Below are positions 9,336-22,010 of a DNA stretch of 64,000 nucleotides, in pieces (within the stretch, counting starts at the first letter, position 1; each line of letters starts with the position of its first letter). This DNA comes from Odobenus rosmarus divergens (lineage: Eukaryota > Chordata > Mammalia > Carnivora > Odobenidae), in contig NW_004450302.1 in NCBI RefSeq assembly GCF_000321225.1, forward strand, positions 3,121,394-3,185,393, read 5' to 3'. A program made the position numbers and the translations under genes. The notes below the pieces were generated by a model. The model saw only the letters and a list, made by a program, of their open reading frames with translations. It was not told where the DNA came from and made no database searches.

Positions 9336-11900
9336 CCTCTGTGCGTGTTTCTGCAGGAAGGAAATCGAAGAAAATGCTCAGGTCCCTTGAATAAGAGGGA
9401 AGTACTTTTTGTGTAGCCCCTGTTACCCTCTCCATAGTTTCTCAGCATTTTCTGGTGGATTGGGAGGCTTTGGTTTTCATCCCAGCTCTTCCATTAGCTG
9501 CTAATATGTTTTCTCAGTCTCTGCGCTTCAGCTCCTCCTTTGTGAAAAGAAGCAGGCGAGCTTCCTTCTACAATCTTTATTTCTGACGTTTTATGGTTCC
9601 GTTCAAGAATGTACACAAAAAATGAACATTAGTATGTACATAGATAATTTTACAAATCAGTTGCAAGACTGTATTGTTGCAATGGTTTCTAAGCAATTCT
9701 CTATCACTGATAAATGTCCTTTGTGGCGCTGAAAATGATGATATATTATCAGCTGTCCTCAGTCCCAACAAACATCTTTGTGACACTGTCAACAGCATAG
9801 CAACCACAGCGAGGCTGTAGCAATGTCAAGGTTGAAAAGGTCAAATTTCCAAACCCAGGACCATTTTGGAAGTTTACACCAGGTTCAGGCTACTCAGAAG
9901 AACTTAGATCTGGCTTTTCTGAGACCTGATCTCTCTGGTTCATCTCTATCCTTTCAACTGCCCTTGTTCATCCAATTTAATCAACTATCCTGGGTGTTTC
10001 CCATGTGCTGGAAAACTTGGCTTGTTAAAAACAAAATGACTCCTTCCCTTGAGATGTTCATTTTTCTTTGAGGGGAAATACATGCAAGCATATCAAATAA
10101 ATGCAATAACATGCTGTAAATGTGGTGACAGAAATCTAAGTAAGTGACACTGGGGATGGCGAAGAGGAAATGGTCGATTTTCTCCCGTGCCTACCTACAC
10201 AGCGTCCTACGCGTTCATGCTTATTGGACGAGTGAATCAACCAGCAAAAAGCCTGGAGTAGAAGATCGCACGGGGTGGGGGGTGGGGGGGGAGGGAAGAG
10301 CAGGAAGGGAAAGAAATCTACCTGCCCACCACCAGTGCCACGAGACAAACAAACCAACTAAATTAAAGCAAGTAGGAATGGGGTTACACATCTCTGAGAA
10401 CAACTGCGTGGAGTCAGGAATAGAGGCTCCCTGAAGCTAGTACTTTCTTTCTTTCTGATCCAACTCTTAGAAAATCCCCAGGCTACAGATTTCCTGGCCA
10501 AAACAAGTGGAGCAGCACTGGGGCAAAGGGAGAACTTTCTTCCACCCACACCGGAAGAGCTGAATCCTTGCCTCCCCGCCAGTTATGGGGAAGCAACTGA
10601 GTCCTCTTGCTGACTGCTAAAGTAGTTGAATGAGGATGAAGCCAGTCTCTCTAATCTTCATATGATCAAAGGCCACACCGCATCTTGTTGCATCTGGGGT
10701 TCAGTCTGTAGTTTAGAGTCTGATGCACGCAAAGGAAGACAATATTACAGGTTTATCTATCTTATGGCTCACAGATTTCAGCATATACCAAGAGGGTTGG
10801 AGGAGAACATGTGGGTTAAGCAGCACAACCCAGGTGGATGAACCCCCAAATATGTGGCCAGCTCACCGAGGGTGAGGACTGACAGCTTCCTTGTAAAAGG
10901 CAGTATATTCCTTTCATTTATAGTTTGTTGTAAAATACTGAAATGCACAGAACAACGGAATAGCTGTCACATTTACTAATGAGATCTGTCTCTATAGCCC
11001 AGATCTTCGGAAAACTTCTTACAGAACAATAATTCAGCCCTCCTCTGAGCTTTGCTTCATTCCTGCTCTCTTGGGGGAAGCAAGCAAAGAAAACTAGGCA
11101 TTTCCCATTCAGCCCTATGTCAGCTTAGCAGCACTGAAATCCTCTGTCTGGTTGACATGAGGCTTTTCCCATTATCAACAATCTCAGAGGAAGCCTCAAA
11201 CTTCAGCCAACGTTTACAGGCAGATTCCAGTTACTGTCACCCAGTAATATCTTTCTGCTGACCCCTGGCTTCAAACTTGGCTCAGTCCGTGCTCTTGACT
11301 TTTCCCACACTCGGTGCTTCCAGTCAAAGAAAATGCAGCCGAGCCTGTTTCCCAGTGTAAGCATGTAAATTCCACACTCATCAACTCCTGGCTTGGGCCC
11401 TACTCAGGAGACAGACATAGAGAATGGAATTTGTTTTTAAAATCTGCCTTTCAGGTTAAGAAGATGGTGCCCCTAATTCTTGTCAGGAGGACGTGTAATT
11501 TGAATGTTTCTCCAGGACTAGAGAGAGGGGCCACGAAGACCCACAGCACTCCTTCACCAATGCACCTTGGTAATCAGCGGCCAAGAGCTCTCGCTAATGC
11601 TAGGTAATTCTATTTGGCTCAACAAACATTTGTTGAGTGCCTCCTAAATGCCAGGCACTGTGACAGGTGCTGGCAATTATCGCTAACAGCCTGCACTCGT
11701 GAAGCAGTTGGCCAGGTTAGGAATGCTGTTAGATGGCTGGGGGATAAAGGACAGAAGGGACAACCGAGCTCATCATCACAACACTCTGTCCCTCGGAGAG
11801 CATCTTACACGTGAGAGAAACAGAAGCACAAAGAGGTCAAGTCTCCGGATAACTCATTTGCATTGAATCAGCTGCTCGTCTCTCCTTCTGAATCACAGCG
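9336..11900. other. Non-coding intergenic stretch
   Basis: No supported gene. A G-rich run lies at 10272-10292. An L2/MIR-like piece with GTTGAGTGCCTCCTAAATGC is at about 11625-11690. The rest is unassigned single-copy-looking sequence. Confidence 0.4.
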
Positions 11901-11904
11901 TAGT

Positions 11905-12045
11905 AGACAGAGCTGGGGATCTGGAGTCCAAAGATCTGGGTTCAAATTCCAAATCCTCCAGGCAGTTGTGTGAGTCTCAGTTTCCACCGATAAAATGGAA
12001 ATAAGAATACTCGCCCTTCTTCATAGGTAGAAGACATAATGCAAG
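11905..12045 (+). repeat. MIR fragment
   Basis: The blocks GGATCTGGAGTCC, GATCTGGGTTCAAATTCC, GTGAGTCTCAGTTTCC and ATAAAATGGAAATAAGAATA follow MIR order. Confidence 0.6.
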
Positions 12046-12047
12046 AC

Positions 12048-12212
12048 AGACCAGTGCTTCTCAAACTTTAATGTGCATTTGAATCACTTGGGGGCCTTGT
12101 TAAATTGCAGACTCGGAGTCAGATGTGGGTTGGTCTGAGCTACTGTGTTTCTAACAAGCTCCCTGGTGATGGCGTGGAGGCTGGTCCATGAATCACACTT
12201 TGAATAGAAGAC
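12048..12212 (+). mobile_element. MER5-type hAT-Charlie remnant
   Basis: The sequence starts CAGTGCTTCTCAAACTTTAA and ends near ACACTTTGAATAGAAGAC, with CTAACAAGCTCCCTGGTGATG inside. That is the structure of MER5A-like non-autonomous hAT elements with their terminal inverted repeats. Confidence 0.65.
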
Positions 12213-13230
12213 TATGGACTGTTTACTAGACAGACGAAAAGGATGGTGATACCAATGAGCATCGCCATCTAAGTAAACCTACAGAACTCATTCAGAATTC
12301 AGTAGAGCCATACTAAGTCATTAGAAATGTGTTAGGCAGCCACGTTTGGGGCAATAGAAGAAACTTATGGCATGGCTTTGCTTACTTCGGCGGAACGATT
12401 AGAAAATAATACCAACCCATCCAAACTCGGCAGCTAGGTCAGAAAAGAAAAAATGGAATTCTCCTGTCTCCTTCGGTTAAGAACATTTGCCCTGGATGTA
12501 AAACACTGCAATAGAAATCAGAAGGTCCTTGATCCTGCTAGATCATATCCTGCACATTGTAACTATCTCCTGCCAAATTTCTATGGAATCTTAAAGCTGT
12601 TGGAACAGATATGCTTGAGGTTAGGCACCTCATATCCTCCCCAGCCCCGGGCCTGGGCCTTATCCTAGTGTCTGAAGACCACTTTGAGGTCATTTCTACC
12701 TGCTTCTGAGTACTGACATTACCCCAGATGAGAAACATAGATCTGTTTTTCCAATGCCTTCGGAAAAAGCTTCTGCATTTCCCTAATAAGAATGACCACA
12801 TGCTCACACCCTTAGGAATATTAATATTTAGTTAATATTTGTATATCTCTTATGGGCTCATGGGGTAATCTGAGTAGTGTGCAACCTGGAAGAGAAGAAT
12901 CTGCTTGTCCCAATGACCTACAAAGAGATGATCCATTTCTTAGAATGTGCCTGGCCAGGTCTCCAAGGGCCAAAACAAAGCATAAAGTTGAGGGAATTAT
13001 TGAGATAAATAGGAGGGGAAATACTATAATGAAATATTGTTTGTGGGAGGCTAGAGTCCCAGATTTTAGTCTTATCTTTGCCACTGCTCTACTGATCTGG
13101 GATGGGGCTTCCAACATCTATTAACAGAATTTACCTGCTTGTAATGTACATACCTCTTTGGTGGTTAGAAAGGATTTATGAATCAAAGGAGATACGAAGG
13201 GGAAAAAGAGTAGTAAAAAGCAAGAAAGCA
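12213..13230. other. Non-coding intergenic stretch
   Basis: No gene and no clear transposon seen. Confidence 0.4.
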
Positions 13231-13652
13231 AAACATGGAATTTATTTTCTCACAACTCTGGAGGCTAGAAGTCCAAGATTAAGGTGTCATCAGGGTTGGT
13301 GTCCTCTGAGGCCTCTCTCTTGGCTTGTGGATGGCCATCATCTTGTGTCTTCACATGGTCTTCCCCCGGTGCGTGTCGCGTGTCGTGTGTGTCAGTATCC
13401 TAATCTCTTCATATAAGGACAGTAGCCATATTGGATTAGGACCCACCCTAATGGCCTCAGTTTACCTGAATTACCTCTTTAGAGGTCATATCTACAGGGG
13501 CGCCTGGCTGGCTCAGTCAGAAGAGCATGCAACCCTTGATCTGGGGATTCTGAGTTCAAGCCCCACATTGGGGGTAGAACTTACTTAAAATAAATTAAAA
13601 AAAAAAAAAAAACAGATCTGCAAATACAGTCACACTCTGAGGTACTGGGGAA
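13231..13652 (-). mobile_element. MaLR (MLT1/MST-type) solo LTR, split by a SINE
   Basis: On the minus strand the two parts (13231-13496 and 13613-13652) read as an old ERVL-MaLR LTR: the part complementary to CTCCAGAGTTGTGAGAAAAT, then the block GGGTGGGTCCTAATCC. No internal retroviral sequence is present, so this is a solo LTR or fragment. The Can-SINE at 13497-13612 interrupts it. Confidence 0.6.
13497..13612 (+). mobile_element. Older Can-SINE, short type
   Basis: A forward head GGGGCGCCTGGCTGGCTCAG and B-box-like GATTCTGAGTTCAAGCCCC are followed by a TTAAAATAAATTAA(A)n tail. It is inserted in the MaLR LTR. Confidence 0.8.
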
Positions 13653-14690
13653 TATGTTTTGTCAAGTTAACATTCCCCCAGGGGTTTTTACCTATATTTT
13701 TCAGACAGTTGCTGGTTTCCTGCTTCTCTTTGGGTCTGAGAGTGGGGTTCAGTTGGAGCTAAGGGGAATCAAACAAGGTTCTCATTGGAGTTCCTTCCCG
13801 AACTTCCCTGGAGAGCAACAGGCCCTGGGGCCCCAGCTCCAGCTCCAAGCTTGCTGCTGAGGCATAGCAGAGCGGCTCTCCTGGAGAAGGGAGGGCGGGA
13901 GGAGTAAGTGGCGACAGTTTATCTGAAGCTGGCGCTGGGTTCATTAAGAGGCCTGGTGCAGTTTATCTGCCTCTTGTCCACAAGACTCAGCTGCTTCGAA
14001 CGCAGAGTCCAGGCCCTGTCACCATCCCCGCCCTGGCGGCGTCAGGTTGGTAGAGTGTGAAACAGTGTGTCCCCTCCCCCCACCCCAGTCTCCCCTTGTC
14101 TCCAACTGTCTGTCCTCAAGGGGTCAGATAGGAGCTGCAGTTGCAGAAATGAAGCTTGAAGGCCTCTGTCAATGCTTTCTACCCCTCAGACAGTTGACTT
14201 GGCTGCTGCAATACAGACCCAGACCTCAGCGGAAGGACGCAGAGAGAGAAGAGGCATGGGCTTACCTTTATCAAAGCCACCTTGCCTGGAATGTAGGTGA
14301 CACTTGTTTTAAGTGGTCCCATTTGTCCTTGTCCTTGCCACATTTTGATGATGGGGAAAGGGAGAAACTTCTCTGTTGCAGGAGAGCAGGCCCAGGGTTT
14401 GGAAGCCCTGAATGTCCCACAGCAACTCTGTGGTAGAATCAAAGATGGAACACAGACCTCCTGAGTCCTGGACCAGCCTTTCCTGGGACTGAGGCCCTGG
14501 CCACGCCTGATGTTCCTTCAATGCAGGGGAGAGTGGTGGCTTGTCCAAACAGCTCAAAACATCTGTCCCAGGAGGGAGGAGACAGTGCATTATTCAACGA
14601 GTTGGAGTAGATGCCAACACCTGAGATTATTAACTTCCTGCTCGATCCAGAGAGTACCCCCACTGGATCTACTATTAGAATTCATTTTCA

Positions 14691-14884
14691 GGGTGTCTGA
14701 GTGGCTCAGTCGTTAAGTGTCTGCCTGCAGCTCAGGTCATGATCCTGGGGTCCTGGGATGGAGCCCTGCATTGGGCTCCCTGCTCCGCGGGAAGCCTGCT
14801 TCTCCCTCACCCACTCCCCCTGCTTGTGTTCCCTCTCTCACTGTGTCTCTCATTGTCAAATAAATAAAATCTTAAAAAAAAAAA
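14691..14884 (+). mobile_element. Can-SINE, full length
   Basis: Forward copy with head GGGTGTCTGAGTGGCTCAG and tail AAATAAATAAAATCTT(A)n. The target-site duplication ATTCATTTTCA is at 14680-14690 and 14885-14895. Confidence 0.9.
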
Positions 14885-15253
14885 ATTCATTTTCAAAGGG
14901 TTATTGACTTTTTCCAGGAAGGTGAAAGGCAGCAAGCAGATTTATCCAAGTAAAAAGGAAGCAGTTGTTTTCAAGGAAATCTGTGCCAGCAAAACTACCC
15001 GAAGTCGTCAGGGCCTGCGGTCTCCAGACCCCTCTCCAAACGCAGCTTCCTGGAGGGGCCCGTTTCTACTTACCATGTGCTATCTGCTTCTCCTAACTGC
15101 CCACCGGGATTTGCTTCCTCACTCCAGGTTCGAGGACCAGGGTGTCACCAGGTAAAACCAGGCACCCACTTTCCTCAACACACATCAGCAGCCACGGATC
15201 TCTGTTCCCCAGACTCCGTCACCCACCGTGTGTCTCTCCACTACAGCCTGGTC

Positions 15254-15455
15254 GTTAAAGGCTTGGGGCCCCGGAGCCAAGCTATCCTGTGTTTAATCTC
15301 AGCTCTTCTTATTGGCTGTATACTTAATCGCTCTAAACCCCTATTTCCTCATCTGTTAAATAAGAGTATTTACTTCTTGGGATTAAATGAGATCAAGAGC
15401 TTAGCACAGGGCTTGGGCGCATGGTAAGCACCCCATAAACGTTAGTTATTATCTT
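15254..15455 (+). repeat. MIR, nearly full length
   Basis: The MIR order is visible: GGCTTGGGGCCCCGGAGCC, GTATACTTAATCGCTC, CCTCATCTGTTAAATAAG, GGATTAAATGAGATCA and GCACAGGGCTTGG...GTAAGC. Confidence 0.65.
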
Positions 15456-16810
15456 CAGGGACTTTTAGGGAGGGGGCTTCCACGCTCTCCACACCCACGT
15501 CTGTCCTTCCTGATTGCTATGTCTGTCCCACTGGGACTTTCTCTACTTTGTCCCTGTCCTTCATAAAACACGATCGTCTCTAATGCCCTTCACCTAGTAG
15601 ATGCTCTTTGTCTCTTACTCCCATGGAGACAAAAAGGGCAGCCGGGTTATTGGGCTAGCTGTTTCCCAAATCTGTAAATAGAGAAAGAGCGCGATGCCCC
15701 GCCCACCAGAAAGCTGGATCAAGGCCACTTGACCTGCCATATAAACCCACCGCAGCCTCTGCCCCATCCCAGCCCTGCTGCCCCCAGCCTGGAGCGGAGG
15801 ACTTCGGTGAGGTAGGTAGGCCTCCAAGTGCTCTCCCCGGCCCCTCAGCAAGCTGCTTATCAGGGACTGAAACGCCAGTCCAAGCAGCCTTGGGCCCGGG
15901 CTTGCCATGACAGCAGGACCTGCCTGAGAAGAGAGGCTGAGATAAATGAAGGATCCTTCATCCCCGTCAGCGTGGGCCAGACAGAAACCAGGTGCAAGGC
16001 AGTGAGCCTTCATCTTTTGTAAACAACCTTCCATCGCCCACTGCAGGCGCTTGAGCCTGAGACGGGGATTAGAAGCACAGCTTCTGCAGGCCTGGGGCCT
16101 CTCAGCTGGACAGCAAGTTAAAGGGCGCACAAGATAACTCGCTGCTGGGAAAGATGCTTGAGGAAACACAGCCATTCGTCAACAGGGGGTTTGCTTGACC
16201 TGGCAGGAGAGAATCTGATATCTAAACAGTCCCTGCATCCCTGAAGCTCTGAACGTTCTCCAGCTAAATACTTGATATCACACCAGATAACAGCCCAAAG
16301 CTCTTCCCCGGCTGGCTGGAGAAGGCTCTGTGAGAGAGGAGGGAGGCCTTGCCAGCACTGGATTTGGCTGAAATCAGGCAGACTTGAGGTGGAAGCATCC
16401 CAGTGGGGCTGGTTTTGGTGTCCTTTAACCTGGGCCAGTCCAGTTAGGGACAATTGTTGGTCTTCTGTGAATCCGTGAAGAAACCTGGCACCTAAATCTC
16501 TTTCGAAGGCCTTCATCCCCTCCCCACCGCACCCTCCCTGCCTCCCCACTTCTTTGGCAGAAGCTCCAGTGAAAAAGCTGAAAAAAATTAACTGTGACCC
16601 CCGTGCTCAGTTCGTCCACCTGAGATGACAAAACAAAGTTAAGTGCTTGAATCCCGAAGGGAGGTGAGGACAGACAGGGCTGGCCAAACACAGGAGTGTC
16701 TCTGTTTACGAGTCCTATTTTTCCAACAGTGAGGAAGAGAAGGTCTCCAATCCTGTGTTCAGAGTTTCTTGGAAGACAATGAGAACGAAAACATGTTTCA
16801 AATAGTACTG
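15456..16810. other. Non-coding intergenic stretch with one long open frame
   Basis: No supported gene. A 186-codon minus-strand frame (15615-16175) exists without a recognisable domain. The sequence has the potential TATA-like CCATATAAACCC at 15738-15749, but nothing that makes a gene. Confidence 0.4.
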
Positions 16811-16817
16811 CTTCCGT

Positions 16818-17016
16818 GGGGCGCCTGGGGGGCTCAGTTGGTCAAGTCTGCCTTTGGTGCAGGTCATGATCTCAGGGTCCTGGGATCGAGCCCTGCATCG
16901 GGCTCCCTTGCTCAGCGGCGAGTCTGCTTCTCCCTCTCCCTCTGCAGCATCCCCCGCCAACTCATGCTCGTGCTCTCTGTGTCTCTCAAATAAATAAATA
17001 AAATCCTTAAAAAAAT
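16818..17016 (+). mobile_element. Can-SINE, full length
   Basis: Forward copy: GGGGCGCCTGGGGGGCTCAG head, CT-rich body and CTCAAATAAATAAATAAAATCC tail region. Confidence 0.85.
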
Positions 17017-17209
17017 AACAAAGAAAATTTCAAACATATACATAAATGACAGAATAGAATGGCCTTTCACATGCCCACCAATACCCGGTTTCAACAACTA
17101 TCAATCAAGGCCAACCTTATATCATCCATACCTCCCTACGCAGGTATAGTCTGTTGTAAGCTAGCAATTTTGGCCACAAGTCTGGGTTATTTTTTAATAA
17201 GAGGAGGAA

Positions 17210-17395
17210 CATGGGATTTGGAGCCTGAAAACTTGTTCCACTCTTTATTAGCTGTAGGGCGGGTCACTTAATTCATTTGACTCTCGGATTCTTCACCTAT
17301 AAAATGATGAAAATAATACTTGCCATACACACTTCACAGAGCTCTTGTGGAAATGAGATGTCTTGAAAGGGCCTTGTAAAAGGAAGTGCTATGCC
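17210..17395 (+). repeat. MIR fragment
   Basis: The blocks GGATTTGGAGCCTGAAAAC, GGGCGGGTCACTTAATTC, CTTCACCTATAAAATGATG and GTGGAAATGAGATG are in MIR order. An L2-like AACATTTATTGAGGC follows near 17453. Confidence 0.6.
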
Positions 17396-17813
17396 AGCAC
17401 ATCTTGTTAATGCCCCGCCTCTTGCCGTGTGTGGCACCCGTATGCTCTCAGCAAACATTTATTGAGGCTGTTGCTAAGTGCTAGGTCATATGCCAAAGAA
17501 AAACCTGTTCTTCGATCTTGGGTTGTGTCCCTGAGCCCAGCTGGTCCCATCGCAAATGCTGTCCCTAAGGCACCTAGGCCAGACAGAATGGATTACTCGG
17601 GGTGTCTCAGCCCCACCCTTGGAGAATCCCCTCAGTATGCACATCCTGTTGGACCAAGAGTCACTGCTCATACCGCATGTCCTTGCTCAGTGTCAAGGCC
17701 TGCAGAATGTCAAACCATGTCAAGTCTCCAGGGCTATATCTCCGTGAAGGTTCAGAGTGAGAATTCAGAGACAGTGGGACCTCAAAGTTAAGACCTCAAA
17801 ATCACATTTTGGA

Positions 17814-17844
17814 AAAAAAAAAGAAGAAGAAGAAGAAGAAGAAG
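17814..17844 (+). repeat. (AAG)n microsatellite
   Basis: A run of A followed by about eight AAG/GAA triplets. Confidence 0.9.
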
Positions 17845-18551
17845 CTGTTGAGGACATAACCCAAATCACCCTTTCAAAAACTGTTTGGAGATAGGTCTCA
17901 CATCCAGGATTTAAAGGTGTGAGGGGAGACCAAAGGGGGTTGCCTGACCCAAAGCTTGGCCCTAAAACTAATTTGGCTGCAGCTGGAGAAGATGCTATTT
18001 CTCTCTTGTTTTTCGTCCCTTCGAAAGAGGAGAATTCAAGATTTCATCCTGGCCCCAACCCCTGCGTCCTGGCGGCCCATGAAAACAGTATTTTCCTGCT
18101 CAGCGGGCAAAACCTCTCATTTCCAGCTGTCCTTTTCCCACCTCCTGGCGCCACACGGAAGTCCTCGCTGTAGACAGATTTCTCCAGCAAGTTATTTTCT
18201 CACCGCTGAGCGCCGGCTGTTTTGCATCCCTGGAGCACGTCAGGGCCAGAGCAGAAATGAAAGGACCGACTCAGTGTCAGCTGCACCGGGGCCCAGGTCA
18301 CTGGTGATCAAATTTTTTAATGAACATGGAGGCCAGGGACTTGAAAGGGAGGTCGGGGTTCACTGAAAGGAGAGCACAATACGCGTCCGGTTTATTAAAT
18401 CCTGAATGTGCAGGCATCGACGTCCTTCCCACACCCATTACTCCCAGGAGCTCGGCGCTGCCCTGAGCAGTCAGGGCCGCTGATCTCCTGAAAGCTTCTG
18501 ACTCCCGGCTGTCAGAGAAGTCTGGAGGGCACTTGACAGTAGGCACATGTC

Positions 18552-19156
18552 CCAGGAGTCAGTATCTTGAAGAGATATGTGCACTCCCATGTTCATCGCA
18601 GCGTTATTCACAGTAGTCAAGAAATGGAAACAACTCAAGTGTCCATCGGTAGATAAGGGATAAAGATGTGGTTTATACATGCAATGGAATATTACTCAGC
18701 CATTCAAAAGAATGCGATCTTGCCATTTGCAACGACAGGAATGGATCTTAAGGGTATTATGTTAAGTGAAATAGAGAAGAACAGGTGCCATATGATTTCA
18801 CTCATACGTAGAATCTAAAAAACAAAAACAAATAGAATCATAAATACAAAGAAGAAATGGGTAGTTGCCAGAAGGGAGGGTGGTGGAGGATGGGCACAAT
18901 AGGTGAGGGGAATTAAAAGGTATAAACATCCAGTTATTAAATGAAGAAGTCATGGGGATGAAAAGTACAGCATAAGAAATACGGTCAATAACATTGTAAG
19001 AGCATTGTATGGTGACAGATGGTAACCATACTTTTCATGGTGAGCATAATGTATAGGACTGTCAGATCACTCTGCTCTACACCTGGAGCTAATATACTGT
19101 TGTACATACATCAACTGTACTTTAATTAAAAAATAGTAAATTAAAAAAAATTTTTA
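18552..19156 (+). mobile_element. 5'-truncated L1, 3' end
   Basis: Forward L1 3' region: TCCCATGTTCATCGCAGCGT, GCAATGGAATATTACTCAGC, GAAATAGAGAAG and, near the end, GGAGCTAATATACTGTTGTAC followed by an A/T-rich tail. Frames here are broken. Confidence 0.75.
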
Positions 19157-19680
19157 TACATATTGCTGTAGTATTCAGCTATAAAAAAAGAAAGAAATGC
19201 CATTTGTAATCACATGGGTGAAGCTGGAGGACATAATGCTAAGTGAAGTAAGCCAGACACAGAGAGACAGATATTGTCGGATCTCACTTACATGTGGGAT
19301 CGAAAAAAGTTGAATTCATAGAACCAAAGGGTAAAGCAGAAGTTGTCAGGCACTGGGAGGGAGGGGAGATGGGGAGATGTTGGTCAAAGAGTACAAATCT
19401 TTAGATCTAAGATGAATAAGTTCTGGGGAACTAAGGTATAAGCAAAGGGATTATAGTTAATAACACTGTATTGTATACTTGAAATTTGCTAAGAGAGTAG
19501 ATCCTGAGTGTTCTCACCATGCACGCGCACGCACGCACGCACGCACGCACAAGCTATGCGAGGTGATAGATGTGTTCATTGACTTGACTGCAGCAATAAT
19601 TTCACAATGCTTATGTATATTAAATCATCACATTGTACACCTTAAAAAAATCATGTTGTACAACCTAAGTACATACAATT
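19157..19680 (+). mobile_element. Second, older L1 3' end
   Basis: A second L1 fragment in the same orientation: ATTCAGCTATAAAAAAAG, GAAGTAAGCCAGACACAGAG, CTCACTTACATGTGGGATC and ATCATCACATTGTACACC. It lies directly behind the first and contains the GCAC microsatellite. Confidence 0.7.
19521..19550 (+). repeat. (GCAC)n microsatellite inside L1
   Basis: About seven tandem GCAC units, in the place where related L1 copies carry an ACACACAC-type run. Confidence 0.9.
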
Positions 19681-19844
19681 TTTTTAAGATGTTTGTTTGT
19701 TTGTTTGTTTATTGGAGAGAGCAGAGGGAGAGGGAGAAGAAGGCTCTCCGCTCAGCGGGGATGTAGGGCTGGATCCCAGGACCCTGGGATCATGATCTGA
19801 GCCGAAGGCAGACGCTTAATTGACTGAGCCACCCAGGCGCCCCC
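19681..19844 (-). mobile_element. Can-SINE
   Basis: Reverse-oriented copy from TTTTTAAGATGTTTGTTTG to GAGCCACCCAGGCGCCCCC, inserted at the L1 tail. Confidence 0.85.
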
Positions 19845-20004
19845 ATATAATTTATATTTGTCAATCATACCTCAGTAAAGCTGGGCGGGGAGGAATGAGA
19901 TAATACATGCCTACATTAAAACATTATACACATGCTTTATAATCATCATCACGCTCCTCCTTCTTGGCCAACCTCCTCTGGATCTCTTCAGTGTGTTCAG
20001 CTCA

Positions 20005-20140
20005 ATTGAACATTTATTTGTTAGTTCAGTAGGCATCGGGGAGCCGGACACTGTAGTTGGCACTGGGAAAACCAGGACTAACCAAATGATCTCTGCCTTC
20101 AAGGTCATCAGAGGATTAGAGTGCACTGCACTAAAGGCCG
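20005..20140 (+). repeat. L2-like old LINE fragment
   Basis: AACATTTATTTGTTAGTTC, GGCACTGGGAAAACCAGGAC and ATCTCTGCCTTCAAGGTC follow the L2 3' pattern (size list, present, then losses announced). Diverged. Confidence 0.45.
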
Positions 20141-20369
20141 TAGAAGAGGCACATGCGGAGAATAAGAATATAGGGGAAAGCCTCCTAACTCCCACAGAGT
20201 GGAGGAAGTGACAACTGGACTGAGTTTAAGAGGATGCAGAGGAGTCATCCAGACAAAGGAAAGTAAGGAGGGCATTCTAGGTGAGGATGAAAACATGCCT
20301 GAAAAGCCATGAAGTTTAATAGAGATAGAGGTAAGCTATTTTGAATTCAAAAAGGTCACTACTGCATCG

Positions 20370-21380
20370 AAGGACACAATCAGCAAGAGGGAAAAGGCAA
20401 CCTATGGAATGGAAGAAAAGACTTACAAATCATATATCTGATAAGGAGTTACATATCCAGAATATGTAAAGACCTCCTACAACTCAACAACAGAAAACAA
20501 ACAACCCTATTAAAAATGGCCAAAGGACTTGAATAGACATTTCCCCAGAGAACATATACAAATGACCAATGAGTACATGAAAAGATGCTTAACATCACTA
20601 ATCATTAGGGAAATATAAATCAAAACCATAAGGAGGGCACCTGGGCAGCTCAGGGCTCAGTCAGGTAAGCGTCTGCCTTCAGCTTAGTCATGATCTCAGG
20701 GTCCTGGGATTGAGCCCTGCATCGGGCTCCCTGCTCAGTGGGGAGCCTGCTTCTCCCTCTCCCTCTGCCTCTGTGCTCTCCCTGTCTCTCTCTCAAATAA
20801 ATAAGTAATTCTTTTAAAAAAATAGAGTTATCATATAATCCAGCAATTCCACTTCTGGGTATATGCCCAAAAGAATTGAAAGCAGGGTCTCAAAGAGATA
20901 TTTCTTCATAGCAGCACTATTCGTGACAGCCTAAAAAAGGAAGCAACCCAGGTGTTCCTCAACAAATTGATGGATAAACAAAATGCAGCATAGATGTACA
21001 ATGGACTATTACCCAGCCTTAAAAAGGAAGGAAATTTTACATTTCCCATGCTGCAACATGGATAAACCTTGAGTTCATTTGTTAAGTGAAATGAGCCAAT
21101 CATAAAAAGACAAATACTATATGAGTCCACTTATATGAGGTACACAGAGTAGTCAAATCCATAGAGACAGAATGTGGTTGTCAGGGGCTGGGGACAGGAG
21201 GGAATGGAAAGAGGTTGTTTAATAGGTATAGAGTTTCAGTTTTTCAAGATGAAAAGAATTCTGGAGTTGGTTGCATATGTGAAAGTACTTAACGTTAGTG
21301 AACCGTACGCTTAAAAATGATTGAGATGGTAGATTTTATGTGTACTTTACCACAATTTTTTTTAAGGCATTGGGGAAGTT
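20370..21380 (+). mobile_element. L1M-type LINE, ORF2 end plus 3' UTR, split by a SINE
   Basis: The part 20370-20634 is the end of L1 ORF2 (CAACCTATGGAATGGAAG, AAAAATGGCCAAAGGACTTG). It resumes at 20822 with CCAGCAATTCCACTTCTGGG and continues to CAGGGGCTGGGGACAGG. It is the same family as the element at 390-1975, in the opposite orientation. Frames are disrupted. Confidence 0.75.
20635..20821 (+). mobile_element. Can-SINE, full length
   Basis: Forward copy with head GAGGGCACCTGGGCAGCTCAG-like sequence and tail CTCAAATAAATAAGTAATTC, inserted in the L1M element. Confidence 0.85.
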
Positions 21381-21690
21381 AGAAAAATTTGATATGCACT
21401 GGATATTATTGTTTATTTTTTAGGTATGACAACGTTCCTGTGGTTATATAGAACAGTGTCTTTATTTTCAGGAAATGCACACTGAAAAACATAAGGGTGA
21501 AGTACAACCTATTTTGAATGCACGGATGGAAGGATGGATGCATAAATAAAGAGTTACATAAAGCCAACCTGGCAAAATGTTAACAGCTGAATTGAGGTGG
21601 TAGATGTAGTGTTCATTGTACTTGCTCTTTCAATGTTTTCTTAATATGTGAAAGTTTTCATAATAAAAATTTGGAAAAAACGTTTAAATC
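21381..21690 (+). repeat. Unassigned old interspersed repeat tail
   Basis: The segment ends in GGTGGTAGATGTAGTGTTCATTG and CATAATAAAAATTTGGAAAA, a very common mammalian repeat end whose family I cannot name with confidence. Confidence 0.4.
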
Positions 21691-21844
21691 ACTGTATGAA
21701 CCCAGCTGGAGAAAATACACTCAAGCCTCCATACATGCAAAAATAATTAGATTTTTCCAGATGGGTTAACTCTGGTGTGACTGCCAAAAAAAAAAAAAAA
21801 TCCAACAAAGCAAAAAATAACCATTAGCTGTATTAACAAAAATA

Positions 21845-22010
21845 TGGCATTTGTGATGTGACCCTGGACGAGTTATTTACCCTCTGTGAGTCTTGGGTTC
21901 CATAGGATGCCAAATGAGAATTATATTAATCCCTTTCCTTTTGGGGTTGTGACGAATTAGATGAGACCATGTATGTAAAAGGCTTGAAACAAAAGCCAAT
22001 ATTCAATAAG
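21845..22010 (+). repeat. MIR fragment
   Basis: GTGACCCTGGACGAGTTATTT, CTCTGTGAGTCTTGGG and TGTAAAAGGCTTG are MIR-like. Low identity. Confidence 0.5.

Noticed and set aside
15615..16175. 186-codon minus-strand open frame
   Set aside because: No recognisable domain, no low-complexity explanation but also no splice or promoter evidence. Ordinary chance in 64 kb. Conservation of the frame in relatives would be needed.
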